DNA of 64,000 nt from Solimicrobium sp040544425 (GCA_040544425.1 JBEONO010000001.1:62001-126000); one strand, 5' to 3'. Shown: positions 24,668 to 32,524, counted from the first letter of the stretch. Program-made: numbers and translations. The notes: a model not told the origin generated them from the sequence alone.

Positions 24668-26044
24668 TCATTCCGTCTCTTTTGGAAAGTATTTTTTCAT
24701 CTTGTACCACAGGGTACGCTCGCTGATTTCAAGCAGGGCCGCCGCTTTGGGCTTGTTGCCCTGAACCTGCGCCAGTGCCTGCGAGATCAGTTGGGCTTCA
24801 TAGGTTTCCACCGCCTGCACCAGGGGGCCGGTGACGACCGGTGCGGCACAAGCGGCTTCCGGTAAAGTGTCGCGGGGCGTCAGGTTAACAGCCACGTCAA
24901 TGGGAAAATGCTCCGCTTTGAGTGACGCGTGCCCGGCAAGTATCAAGGCACGCTCGACCATGTTTTCCAGTTCTCGCACGTTGCCCGGCCAGTCATAGGC
25001 CTGCAATTTATTGACAATCGCATCCGTGATGGCGTCCTTGGCGCGCGCACTGTGTTTGGCAATGAAATGCTGGGCGAGGTCATGGATATCTTCTTTCCTG
25101 TCGCGCAACGGGGGTAAATTAATCGGAAATACATTGAGTCGGTAAAAAAGATCTTCACGCAGCAGACCGTCGCTGATGGCTTTGCGCGGGTTTCGATTGG
25201 TCGCTGCAATGACACGGATATCCAGCTGAATCTGGCGATTGCTGCCCAGACGATCGAGACGGTTATCCTGCAGAAAGCGCAGCAGCTTGACCTGCAGACC
25301 CGGTGGCATTTCGGTAATTTCATCAAGAAACACCGTTCCGCCATTGGCCAGTTCAAACTTGCCGGTGCGGTCCTTGGCGGCGCCGGTGAACGCGCCTTTT
25401 TCGTAGCCAAACAATTCTGCTTCCAGCATGTCAGAGGGAATCGCCGCGCAGTTAATCGGCACAAACAGTTTGTCTGCCCGTTCTGAAGCATGATGAATTG
25501 CCCGTGCTGCCAATTCCTTGCCGGTCCCGGTTTCACCGGAGATCAGGACCGAGACCTTGGACGGGGCAACCTGACGAATCTGCGCGTAGACATCCTGCAT
25601 GGCAGTGCTGACACCAATGAAGGTGTCCCAGCCGCGATTGAGTTCTTCGCGTAAAAAAATATTTTGGCGGATGACTTCAACTTCATTGAGCAGGCGGGCG
25701 ATGATCAGTTCCAGCGCATCAATGTCGAACGGGCGCTGGATATAATCACTGGCACCAAATTTCATGGCTTCCACGGCAGATTCAACTGACCCGTGCGCAG
25801 TGATCACGATGACGGGCACGTTATTGCCGCCAGCGCGCAGACTGGCAAGCAATTCAAGGCCGCTCATTCCCGGCATGCGCACATCGGTGATGACCAGGTC
25901 GATTTGCCGGTCATTCAGAATCGCCAGCGCGTCGATACCATTCTCTGCCGAAAAGACCACGTGGCCGGCCTTGACCAGCATGATCTCCAGCACCCGACGC
26001 ATATGTGGCTCGTCATCCACCACCAAAACATTTCGCTGATTCAT
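24668..26044 (-). CDS. Sigma-54-dependent response regulator (NtrC family)
   Basis: A 458-residue activator. The receiver (1-120) has NVLVVDDEPHMRR and phosphoacceptor D54 in VITDVRMPGMSG. The AAA+ domain has Walker A GETGTGKE (170-177), the sigma-54-contact loop GAFTGA (217-222) and the arginine-finger/sensor regions (YRLNVFPINLPPLRDR). The C-terminus carries a Fis-type helix-turn-helix (AAALLEISERTLWYKMKKY). It lies 9 bp downstream of the sensor kinase on the same strand, so the two form a pair. A strong candidate target is the sigma-54 promoter at 29642-29657, the only good -24/-12 element I noticed in the window. Confidence 0.95.
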   Translation of the reverse strand: MNQRNVLVVDDEPHMRRVLEIMLVKAGHVVFSAENGIDALAILNDRQIDLVITDVRMPGMSGLELLASLRAGGNNVPVIVITAHGSVESAVEAMKFGASDYIQRPFDIDALELIIARLLNEVEVIRQNIFLREELNRGWDTFIGVSTAMQDVYAQIRQVAPSKVSVLISGETGTGKELAARAIHHASERADKLFVPINCAAIPSDMLEAELFGYEKGAFTGAAKDRTGKFELANGGTVFLDEITEMPPGLQVKLLRFLQDNRLDRLGSNRQIQLDIRVIAATNRNPRKAISDGLLREDLFYRLNVFPINLPPLRDRKEDIHDLAQHFIAKHSARAKDAITDAIVNKLQAYDWPGNVRELENMVERALILAGHASLKAEHFPIDVAVNLTPRDTLPEAACAAPVVTGPLVQAVETYEAQLISQALAQVQGNKPKAAALLEISERTLWYKMKKYFPKETE

Positions 26045-26053
26045 ATTAAATTC

Positions 26054-27871
26054 TCATTCCGATTGGTTTGACTGGTAACGCGGCAGGCGAATCGTAAAAC
26101 ATGCCCCACCCAGGCTGCTCTCGCCGGCTTCAATGTCGCCGTCGTGCGCCAGGATAATCTGCTGAACGATGGCAAGGCCCAGGCCAACCCCACCTTCGCG
26201 GCGGCAAAAGAACACGTCAAAAATCCGCTTCCGGTCTTCTGCAGCAATTCCCATGCCATTGTCGGACACCTCGATGCAAAAATACTCGATGAGATTCGAT
26301 CCGACGATCAAATCCATCTGACTGCTTGCCAGTTGAATTTTTCCGCCGGGCGGCAGGATTTGCAGTGCGTTCAGAATCAGGTTCAGCAGCACCTGGGTAA
26401 TTTGCTCACCGTCGCATTCGACGATAGCGTCACTGGCATGCAACGATTCCGAGATTTCAATCTGCCCCTTTTCCAACTGGGTCGCCAGCAAGACACTGCT
26501 CTGATGAATCAGCTGATGCAGGTCAGTCGGAATTTTGTTGAGCGCGCGCGGACGTGCGCTGTCCAGCATCGCTGAAACCAGCCGGTTCAGCCTCTCGGTT
26601 TCACTTTCGATAAACCCGGTCAGTTCCAGCGCCTCATTGGACAAACCACTTTCGCGGCGGAGCATCTGGGCAGACGATTTGATAATCCCCAGCGGCGTGC
26701 GGACTTCATGAATGATGATGGACGACATCTCACCGACCACTGCCAGCTTGGAAGCGCGCACCAGATCACGCTGGGCATTGTCGATGTCCTGCACCATCTG
26801 TAGAAAGGCTGCTTCCAGCTCACCGAGCTCGCCGGCTGATGGCGCCGCCTCGAGAGCCATATCCGGGGACTTTTGGCCCAGCTTGACCTTTCTGGTAAAT
26901 GCAGTCAGCGCTGTGATCGGTCGCGCCAGCACGCCGCTGATCTTGTTGGCGGCTACCAAGGTCAGAACAACGATCGCGCCGAGGATTGCCAGAGAAATCA
27001 GGGCGATGCGGTGCACCGGTGCCAAGGCGACACTGACGGGTTGAATGATCATGGTGCTCAAGCCGATGCCGCCAAATCCGGCGAATTCAACCGGCCGCCC
27101 GACGCCGACTACAACCTCGGATTCAAATACGGGATTTCCGTCGCGCACCAGCGAGCCACGTTCGATCGCAGCGACATGCCAGTTTTTCAGGGCTTCGCCA
27201 TCGAGCAGTCTGGCATCGCGCAGTTTTTTCGAAGCGGCAAAAATTTTGCCGTTGGCATCAACCAGCGCGACCAGGCGATCGTCGCTGGCCGCACTGTCGA
27301 GCAGTGAATTAATCTGCATCCAGTCAAAATCAAGGACCAGTTCACCTGATACTTCATTTTTGAATTCGGAAAGAATCGGCGCGCGGATCACAAAAGTGGA
27401 AGCGGCAGGCTCGCCGGAAGCGTGGCTGGTTCTTGGCGCCTCAAGTGTCAGATCGACTCCGGCCAGTCTGATCGACTTCCACATTCCCTCGGCCTTGGAG
27501 ATTTGCCCGATTTCACCGGGATTGCTGCTGCTGACGACCATCTGCTGTTGGTCAACGACATGCAGACTTTGATAGACGCCACCGTAGCCGGTTTTCAGCT
27601 TGGCCAGAAAATTGCTTAAGCGTTTGTCGACATCCCGCACCTGAATGTCCTGCATGACCTCCAGGGTGCTCCAGGTGGCGGCATTTTGCAGTCGCTCGAA
27701 CATGATTTTGTTGATGTTGGACGAGATCGCATCGGCCTGAGCGGCAAGGCCGTGCTCGATTTCGGATTGCATGGCGTCTCTGACGGTTTCAAATGCCAGC
27801 CCGGCCAACAGCATGGTCGGTAACAGGCCAATCAGGAGGAAGGCGCGCAGAAGAGTTTTTTGGATGGTCAC
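26054..27871 (-). CDS. Membrane sensor histidine kinase with extracytoplasmic sensing domain
   Basis: A 605-residue kinase. TM1 at about 8-27, a periplasmic region at about 28-282 (dCache-like size, with helix AQADAISSNINKIMFERLQN near its start), TM2 at about 287-308, HAMP (ISGVLARPITALTAF), a coiled coil, the phosphoacceptor domain with H388 in SIIIHEVRTPLG and the ATPase domain (LLNLILNALQ; DNGMGIA; GGVGLGLAI). The start is GTG at 27871; no suitable ATG is in frame nearby. It pairs with the downstream sigma-54 activator and is divergent from the porin-like gene with only a 40-bp gap. The ligand is unknown. Confidence 0.93.
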   Translation of the reverse strand: MTIQKTLLRAFLLIGLLPTMLLAGLAFETVRDAMQSEIEHGLAAQADAISSNINKIMFERLQNAATWSTLEVMQDIQVRDVDKRLSNFLAKLKTGYGGVYQSLHVVDQQQMVVSSSNPGEIGQISKAEGMWKSIRLAGVDLTLEAPRTSHASGEPAASTFVIRAPILSEFKNEVSGELVLDFDWMQINSLLDSAASDDRLVALVDANGKIFAASKKLRDARLLDGEALKNWHVAAIERGSLVRDGNPVFESEVVVGVGRPVEFAGFGGIGLSTMIIQPVSVALAPVHRIALISLAILGAIVVLTLVAANKISGVLARPITALTAFTRKVKLGQKSPDMALEAAPSAGELGELEAAFLQMVQDIDNAQRDLVRASKLAVVGEMSSIIIHEVRTPLGIIKSSAQMLRRESGLSNEALELTGFIESETERLNRLVSAMLDSARPRALNKIPTDLHQLIHQSSVLLATQLEKGQIEISESLHASDAIVECDGEQITQVLLNLILNALQILPPGGKIQLASSQMDLIVGSNLIEYFCIEVSDNGMGIAAEDRKRIFDVFFCRREGGVGLGLAIVQQIILAHDGDIEAGESSLGGACFTIRLPRYQSNQSE

Positions 27872-27911
27872 CGGCGTAGTATATGATGGCTAAAATTTAG
27901 AAGGAAGCCAA

Positions 27912-29003
27912 ATGGCAGTTCATGTTTCCATAAAAGCGCAGGCATGGTTATTTATTGTGACCATATTACTAACATCCGCCACTACCACGTTTGCCGCAGA
28001 TGATCTTGATGGTACAAACGATGCACACGATACAAGCCCCGCGGCCAGCACTGGCTATGAATTGGGTCACGGCTACCGCTTGGGAAACAGTGGTTTCACG
28101 GTAGGTGGCTACACCTCATTGCAATATCAGAATCTGCAGAGCAAGAGCGTATCCGGGCCAGATACCTCACTGAGCCATTTGAACATGTTTGTCTGGTGGC
28201 AGAGCGAATCGCGGGTGAAACTGTTTTCCGAGATCGATAACCAGAGTCTGCTGACCGCCGATGAGCAGTCACAGAATACCGGCGAGCATTTCCTGGCTGT
28301 TGAACGGCTTTATTTCGATTACACCCTGAACGATTTGTTAACCGTGCGTGCCGGTAAGTACTTGACGCCAATCGGACGCTGGAATCAGATCCATGCCGAT
28401 CCGCTGGTCTGGACTACCTCACGTCCCTTGATCACTTCCAATATTTTTCCGGATCACGTTTCCGGCCTGATGGCTCTGGGCAATGTCTCCTTGTTCGGCA
28501 TGCCGGCCGAGTACACCGTGTATACATCGATCGGTACCGACATGCGGCCCGACCGGTCCGAGGGACAGTTTAACGAGGCTTACGGTGCCAGACTGAATTT
28601 GCCGGTCAATGAGAATCTGCAAGTGGGTGTGTCGTATTCGGGTTTCAAAGCAACGCCAGAACCCGGGTCGACAGAACGTCTGGTCGGGTTCGACTTTATC
28701 TGGTCGTCGCAGGGAACTGAACTCAGCGCAGAGACCGCCTTCAGGTATTCCAGTCTCGGCGCAAAATATGATGTCCGGGGAGGATTTTTGCAGGCAGTCA
28801 CGCCAATTTACGACAGGCTGTATTTAGTCGGGCGCATTGAATCGCTCTCCAATCCGACCGATCAGAAGACCACCAAACTTGATGTGCTTGGCCTCAATTA
28901 TCGCTACAGCAGGGCGCTATCATTCAAAATGGAACTGATACACGGGATCAATCAAAGCATCAATGACTCCGGATTTTTATCCTCGGTCAGCGTGCTGTTC
29001 TGA
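27912..29003 (+). CDS. Exported outer-membrane porin-like beta-barrel protein
   Basis: A 363-residue protein with an N-terminal signal peptide ending TTTFAADD (about residues 1-29). The rest alternates polar and aromatic residues as in a beta-barrel (FTVGGYTSLQYQNLQS, RVKLFSEIDNQSL, VERLYFDYTLNDLLTVRAGK, LTPIGRWNQIHADPLVWTTS) and finishes SSVSVLF with C-terminal phenylalanine, typical of outer-membrane proteins. An AAGGAAG Shine-Dalgarno precedes the ATG. It is divergent from the sensor kinase and followed after 8 bp by a PstS-like periplasmic protein. Substrate is not recognisable; a role as the outer-membrane gate for whatever the neighbouring kinase senses is an inference. Confidence 0.8.
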   Translation: MAVHVSIKAQAWLFIVTILLTSATTTFAADDLDGTNDAHDTSPAASTGYELGHGYRLGNSGFTVGGYTSLQYQNLQSKSVSGPDTSLSHLNMFVWWQSESRVKLFSEIDNQSLLTADEQSQNTGEHFLAVERLYFDYTLNDLLTVRAGKYLTPIGRWNQIHADPLVWTTSRPLITSNIFPDHVSGLMALGNVSLFGMPAEYTVYTSIGTDMRPDRSEGQFNEAYGARLNLPVNENLQVGVSYSGFKATPEPGSTERLVGFDFIWSSQGTELSAETAFRYSSLGAKYDVRGGFLQAVTPIYDRLYLVGRIESLSNPTDQKTTKLDVLGLNYRYSRALSFKMELIHGINQSINDSGFLSSVSVLF

Positions 29004-29011
29004 ACTGATCC

Positions 29012-29506
29012 ATGTCCATGCTTAACCGACTGGTCTGGCTTCCTCTGCTGACGTTTCTTATGCTCATTACGCTGCTGGCGCTGTGGTCTGGCAATGCCTG
29101 CGCGGATAAAACAGAATCCGGCATCGTCGTCATCATGGCCCCGGGTTCTGCACCGGTTAAATTGGCACGCGAGCAGCTTGCCTTGATTTTCAAAGCAAAG
29201 AAAAATTTCTGGGAGGACGGCACGCGCGTTCAGCCGGTCAATCTGCCGGTCAGTCATCCGGTGCGCCGCGCATTTTCCATGCAGGTATTCAAGCAAAATC
29301 CGGAGGAAATGGACGACTACTGGAGCGATATGTATTTTCATGGCGTGCTGCCGCCGTTTGTCCTGTCGTCAGAAGAAGCCGTGATTCGCTTCGTCGCAGC
29401 GACGCCGGGCTCGATTGCTTACGTTTCCCATTGCGCTGCCGACCGCCGGGTAGTTGTCATTTTACAGATCGACAGCAGCGTCTCCTGTCAAAAGGCTAAC
29501 CAATAA
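29012..29506 (+). CDS. Short PstS-like periplasmic substrate-binding protein
   Basis: 164 residues. An N-terminal hydrophobic signal (LVWLPLLTFLMLITLLALW) ends near NACADK. The mature part has the type-2 periplasmic-binding pattern of PstS-like proteins (VVIMAPGSAPVKLAREQLALIF near the N-terminus; TPGSIAYVS near the C-terminus). At about 135 mature residues it is roughly half the size of a normal phosphate-binding protein, and no ABC permease or ATPase gene is nearby. Small stand-alone proteins of this type are often found beside sensor kinases. I infer a sensing or ligand-presenting role with the divergent kinase rather than transport. Confidence 0.75.
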   Translation: MSMLNRLVWLPLLTFLMLITLLALWSGNACADKTESGIVVIMAPGSAPVKLAREQLALIFKAKKNFWEDGTRVQPVNLPVSHPVRRAFSMQVFKQNPEEMDDYWSDMYFHGVLPPFVLSSEEAVIRFVAATPGSIAYVSHCAADRRVVVILQIDSSVSCQKANQ

Positions 29507-29542
29507 AATCCGGACCATTGCTGCAAGATTTGTTGACGTAAA

Positions 29543-29559
29543 TTGCACTGGCCGTGCAA
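29543..29559. promoter_or_regulatory. Palindromic candidate enhancer site for the sigma-54 activator
   Basis: TTGCAC-TGGCC-GTGCAA is a perfect 6+6 inverted repeat with 5-bp spacer. It lies about 100 bp upstream of the -24 element at 29643, the usual distance for an NtrC-family upstream activating site. It resembles the NtrC box (GCAC/GTGC half-sites) but with shorter spacing. Assignment to the activator at 24668 is an inference. Confidence 0.5.
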
Positions 29560-29564
29560 ATTTT

Positions 29565-29586
29565 CAGCGCTTTCGCTGCGGTTTTT
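29565..29586 (+). terminator. Weak candidate terminator after the PstS-like gene
   Basis: A short stem CAGCG (29565-29569) and CGCTG (29574-29578) with a CTTT loop, then CGG and five T residues. The stem is only 5 bp, so termination is likely partial. It would separate the porin/PstS-like transcript from the downstream sigma-54 promoter. Confidence 0.35.
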
Positions 29587-29641
29587 GCTGCATCCAGCGA
29601 CCGATCCTGCTCATCTGCCGCAATGCATCATTTTTTTTGGG

Positions 29642-29657
29642 TGGCACCGGAATTGCT
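29642..29657 (+). promoter_or_regulatory. Sigma-54 (-24/-12) promoter
   Basis: TGGCACCGGAATTGCT: the -24 GG (29643-29644) and -12 GC (29655-29656) are separated by exactly 10 bases, and the flanks match the TGGCAC-N5-TTGC consensus. The transcription start should be near 29668, 24 bases before the hydrolase ATG at 29692. A sigma-54 activator gene lies 4 kb away in the same neighbourhood. Confidence 0.75.
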
Positions 29658-29691
29658 TGGGGTAATGCATTATTCAGGCACAAGGACATCA

Positions 29692-30519
29692 ATGAAGACC
29701 ATCACCTACCCCGGCGGATCCCACGCCGTCCTGGCACTCCATGGCCTGTTAGGCAATCCGCTGGAAATGCAGTATGTCGGGAAAAAATTGCAGCGCGCCG
29801 GTTACAGCGTCGTGATCCCGCTGATTGAAGGCTATGGCTACACCAGCGGGCAGGCCGATTTCAGGACCAGCAACTTTGAACGCTGGTATGAGGAAGTATT
29901 GAAGCAATTTGACATGTTGAAAAAGACCCATGACAGTGTCTCCGTGGTCGGACTGTGCATCGGCGCTGTGCTGGCTTTACGACTCGCCATTGATCGCAGT
30001 GAGGACATTGCGGCGATATCGGTACTGTCCACCACGCTGTTTTACGATGGCTGGAGTTTGCCCAAGTACGCCTTCTTGCTGCCACTGGCTTATTACACGC
30101 CAGCCCGATTTCTGTATTCATATCAGGAACGGTATCCCTTCGGTCTGAAAAACAAGAACCTGCGCACCTGGATAGAAAGAGAAATGAAAGTAAAAAATTC
30201 GTCCGCGGCAGGCGCATCGCAACTGTCGGCCGAAGGTATTTTTCAGGCGCACCGCCTGATCAAACAGGTAAAGCGGCAACTTCAGCAGGTTCAATGCCCT
30301 TGCCTGATTATCCATGCCGAAGAAGACGACGTAGCCAGCACCAGAAGTGCCGATCTGGTCGAACAGAAGATCAGTTCACAGTTCAGGAAAAAAATTATTT
30401 TGCAGGACAGCTATCACATCATCACCCTGGATAATGAAAAGGAGCAGGTGGCCGCGGAAGTCATCGACTTCTTTCAGACTCACATGGCCGAGCGCGCTGC
30501 GCAACTCAAGAGCGCGTAA
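29692..30519 (+). CDS. Alpha/beta hydrolase (esterase/lysophospholipase-like)
   Basis: About 275 residues with an alpha/beta-hydrolase fold: VLALHGLLGNPLEMQYVGKK (oxyanion strand/loop), nucleophile in VVGLCIGAVLAL where the G-x-S-x-G serine is replaced by cysteine (G-L-C-I-G), an acid near HAEEDDVAS and the histidine in DSYHIITLD. The frame stays open back to 29554, but AAGGA at 29682-29686 and the sigma-54 promoter inside that extension fix the start at ATG 29692. It is followed after 17 bp by an acyl carrier protein gene, so it may release or transfer acyl groups from that carrier (inference). The cysteine nucleophile is unusual for general esterases and recalls dienelactone hydrolase or thiol acyltransferases. 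Confidence 0.82.
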   Translation: MKTITYPGGSHAVLALHGLLGNPLEMQYVGKKLQRAGYSVVIPLIEGYGYTSGQADFRTSNFERWYEEVLKQFDMLKKTHDSVSVVGLCIGAVLALRLAIDRSEDIAAISVLSTTLFYDGWSLPKYAFLLPLAYYTPARFLYSYQERYPFGLKNKNLRTWIEREMKVKNSSAAGASQLSAEGIFQAHRLIKQVKRQLQQVQCPCLIIHAEEDDVASTRSADLVEQKISSQFRKKIILQDSYHIITLDNEKEQVAAEVIDFFQTHMAERAAQLKSA

Positions 30520-30536
30520 ATTTTCAATTCACCTGG

Positions 30537-30788
30537 ATGACCATGACCACTTTTTCAACTGTAGCCAAATTATTGGCTGAACGACTCGAGGTCAGTCTCG
30601 ATCAGGTTCAGCCAGACACCAAACTCGATGATCTGGGCGCCGATTCCCTGACGGTCATGGAATTGATTTTCGACCTGGAGGATGAATTCAAAATCAGCCT
30701 TGGCGACGAGCGCCCGACACTGGTCGTGGTGCAGGATATTGTCGACCATATCGAACGCTATAAAAAACTCAGTGAGGCAACGCAGTAA
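30537..30788 (+). CDS. Acyl carrier protein
   Basis: An 83-residue acyl carrier protein with the 4'-phosphopantetheine attachment serine in LGADSLTVMELIFDLEDEF. It is acidic and of normal length. The start may be ATG 30537 or 30543. It is not in a fatty-acid synthesis cluster; its only partner is the alpha/beta hydrolase 17 bp upstream, and both probably share the sigma-54 promoter. A specialised acyl-transfer or lipid-modifying role is more likely than the housekeeping AcpP (inference). Confidence 0.88.
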   Translation: MTMTTFSTVAKLLAERLEVSLDQVQPDTKLDDLGADSLTVMELIFDLEDEFKISLGDERPTLVVVQDIVDHIERYKKLSEATQ

Positions 30789-30889
30789 GGCGTGTTCAAG
30801 TCGAGCTGCGTGTTGTGAAATTTTCCTTCGGCCAAAGACCGGGCGCAGGATAGCCCGTGCGTAATTTGAACGATCACTTTTATGCAGGC

Positions 30890-30930
30890 TTGAGTTGGAT
30901 CAAAGGGACGTCAAGCCGCCGATGTTAAAT
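30890..30930 (+). promoter_or_regulatory. FNR/Anr-type box and -10 element upstream of the P-type ATPase
   Basis: TTGA-GTTGGA-TCAA at 30890-30903 fits the FNR/Anr consensus TTGAT-N4-ATCAA with one base off. TTAAAT at 30925-30930 can serve as the -10 element. The box centre (30896.5) is then about 41 bases before the predicted start near 30937, the class II spacing of FNR-dependent promoters. The transcript would have a leader of about 80 nt before ATG 31019. The rest of the 230-bp gap from 30789 shows only small palindromes. Confidence 0.6.
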
Positions 30931-31018
30931 TGAAATCGGATCTGGCGTTCTTCATTGTATAAATGTCGGGAGTGATGTCGGATCACGCGGTCCGGACCAT
31001 TGCTTCGAAAGTCTATCC

Positions 31019-32305
31019 ATGAATCTTGAAACGCCTTTGCGCACTCTGGGACTGGGTGATGCCGAGGCCAAACTGCGTCTGGCCCAAGATGGTCCGAACG
31101 AATTGCCGGTTTCGAAACCGCGCAGTGTGTTAAGACTGGCGCGTGAGATTGCGTCCGAACCGATGTTTTTGCTGCTGGTGGCCTGCGGTGCCATTTACAT
31201 GGTGCTGGGCGACAGGCAGGAGGCATTGATGTTGCTCGGTTTCGTCTGCGTCGTCATGGGAATCAGTTTTGTGCAGCAGCGTCGCAGTGAACGCTCGCTG
31301 GAAGCCTTGCGCGATCTGTCCAATCCGCGCGCGCTGGTCGAACGCGATGGCATACCGGTGCGCCTGGCGGCACGCGAGCTGGTGCCTGGTGACCTTGTCT
31401 TGCTGGCTGAGGGCGACCGGATTCCGGCGGATGTGCAGTTGATTCAGGTGTCCAATTTCGCGGTTGACGAATCGCTGTTGAGTGGCGAGTCAGCGCCGGT
31501 GCTCAAGCAGTGCACCGGCCCGGCCAGCAGCGATCCGGTACAGTCCGCAGACCTCGTTCATGCCTACTCCGGTACTCTGGCGACAGGCGGCACGGCACGC
31601 GGCATTGTCGTCGCCACCGGTGAGCGCAGCGCACTGGGTCGTATCGGTCAATCCCTGGCTGCCATCGCGGTCGAGACCACACCAATTCAAAAAGAGACGC
31701 ATCGGGTCGTCAAACTGGTGGCACTGGTTGGCCTCGGTCTTGCCGCGATGCTGGCCGTCGCCTGGTGGATCATGCTGGGCGACTGGTTGCGTGGTGTGCT
31801 GGCCGGTCTGACTCTGGCGATGGCGATTCTGCCGGAAGAATTGCCGGTGATCCTGACCCTGTTTCTTGGTCTGGGCGCCTGGCGTCTGGCGCGTGAACAG
31901 GTGCTGGCACGCAGTATCCCGGCGGTCGAATTGCTGGGGGCAACCACGGTGCTGTGCGTTGACAAGACCGGTACCCTGACTTTGAACCGGATGACCGTGA
32001 CGCGGCTGTGGTCCGGGCAGGCAGCTTACGACACGATGCAGGCCGGTGTCACCCCGTTGCAGGAGGAATTGCATGGAGTTCTGGAGTACGCGGTACTGGC
32101 CAGCCATCGGCGCGCATTTGATCCGATGGAAACGGCTATCGCAGAGGCTGGCAAACGTCTGCTGGCCAATACCGGGCATTGCAATAGTCCCATTTTGGGA
32201 CTATATTTAATCGATGCGAATAATTTCATTGGCAACAATAAAGGCGATTTTGGAATTAAATCCAGAGTATGCAGATGCAAAAGAACAGGCATTGTCCTGG
32301 TATAG
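31019..32305 (+). pseudogene. P-type cation-transporting ATPase, truncated by a higBA cassette
   Basis: The frame encodes the N-terminal half of a P-type ATPase: cation-ATPase N-terminus (LGLGDAEAKLRLAQDGPNELP), actuator loop with SGES (155-158), M4 motif LPEELPVIL (271-279), and phosphorylation site D315 in CVDKTGTLT. Homology ends at about residue 387 (GKRLLANTGH), where a full pump of roughly 830 residues would continue through the nucleotide-binding domain and the last membrane helices. From about 32180 the frame reads unrelated sequence that belongs to the higBA promoter and higB. No remnant of the 3' half is found before the tRNA. It cannot be a working pump; the promoter still looks intact. 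Confidence 0.85.
32179..32207 (+). promoter_or_regulatory. higBA promoter with operator between -35 and -10
   Basis: TTGCAA (32179-32184) and TATATT (32202-32207) are spaced by 17 bp, a good sigma-70 promoter. The spacer region holds a perfect inverted repeat ATAGTCCC (32184-32191), ATTTT, GGGACTAT (32197-32204), so repressor binding would block polymerase. The predicted start falls at or next to the higB ATG at 32214, implying a leaderless or nearly leaderless mRNA. Binding by HigA is inferred from the usual autoregulation of such loci. Confidence 0.7.
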
Positions 32306-32516
32306 GCATACGTTGAAAGCGGACTGGCATTCTCCAGGCGCTGTTAAAGCGGATTTCGGCAATGCCAGTATCTTGCAGGATGGCCGAGTCGTTTTTAATA
32401 TCGGCGGCAACAAGTACAGGTTGGTCGTCTGGATAAATTACCCGTATCGTGTCGTCTATGTACGGTTTTTCGGAACGCATAAACAGTACGACAAAATAGA
32501 TGCTCAGACTATATAG
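32214..32516 (+). CDS. higB: HigB-type mRNA interferase toxin
   Basis: A 100-residue RelE/HigB-superfamily toxin of the subgroup that begins MRIIS. Family features are clear: basic helix ALSWYRHTLKADWHSPG, strand GRVVFNIGGNKYRLVVWINY and C-terminal VRFFGTHKQYDKIDA, where the histidine and tyrosine lie in the presumed active site. It should cleave mRNA on ribosomes when free of antitoxin. The start is fixed by the family N-terminus; no Shine-Dalgarno is present, consistent with the leaderless promoter. The stop is 8 bp before higA. It overlaps the out-of-frame tail of the truncated ATPase. Confidence 0.9.
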   Translation: MRIISLATIKAILELNPEYADAKEQALSWYRHTLKADWHSPGAVKADFGNASILQDGRVVFNIGGNKYRLVVWINYPYRVVYVRFFGTHKQYDKIDAQTI

Positions 32517-32524
32517 GTGAACAG

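Noticed and set aside
27872..27911. Sigma-54 promoter in the kinase/porin divergent gap
   Set aside because: No GG-N10-GC pair on either strand in these 40 bp.
29554..29691. N-terminal extension of the alpha/beta hydrolase
   Set aside because: It contains the sigma-54 promoter and the Ser/Ala/Cys-rich translation has no hydrolase homology; AAGGA before 29692 marks the start.
30972..30998. Small palindromes (GTGAT-N5-ATCAC and GGTCCGGACC) just before the truncated ATPase start
   Set aside because: Too short to separate from chance in this composition, and they lie downstream of the predicted transcription start.
32170..32177. Short CCGGGCA match between the ATPase junction and the tRNA-Leu end as an attachment-site pair
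   Set aside because: Only seven bases match, and the tRNA side is its 5' end, not the 3' end normally duplicated. No integrase gene is present.
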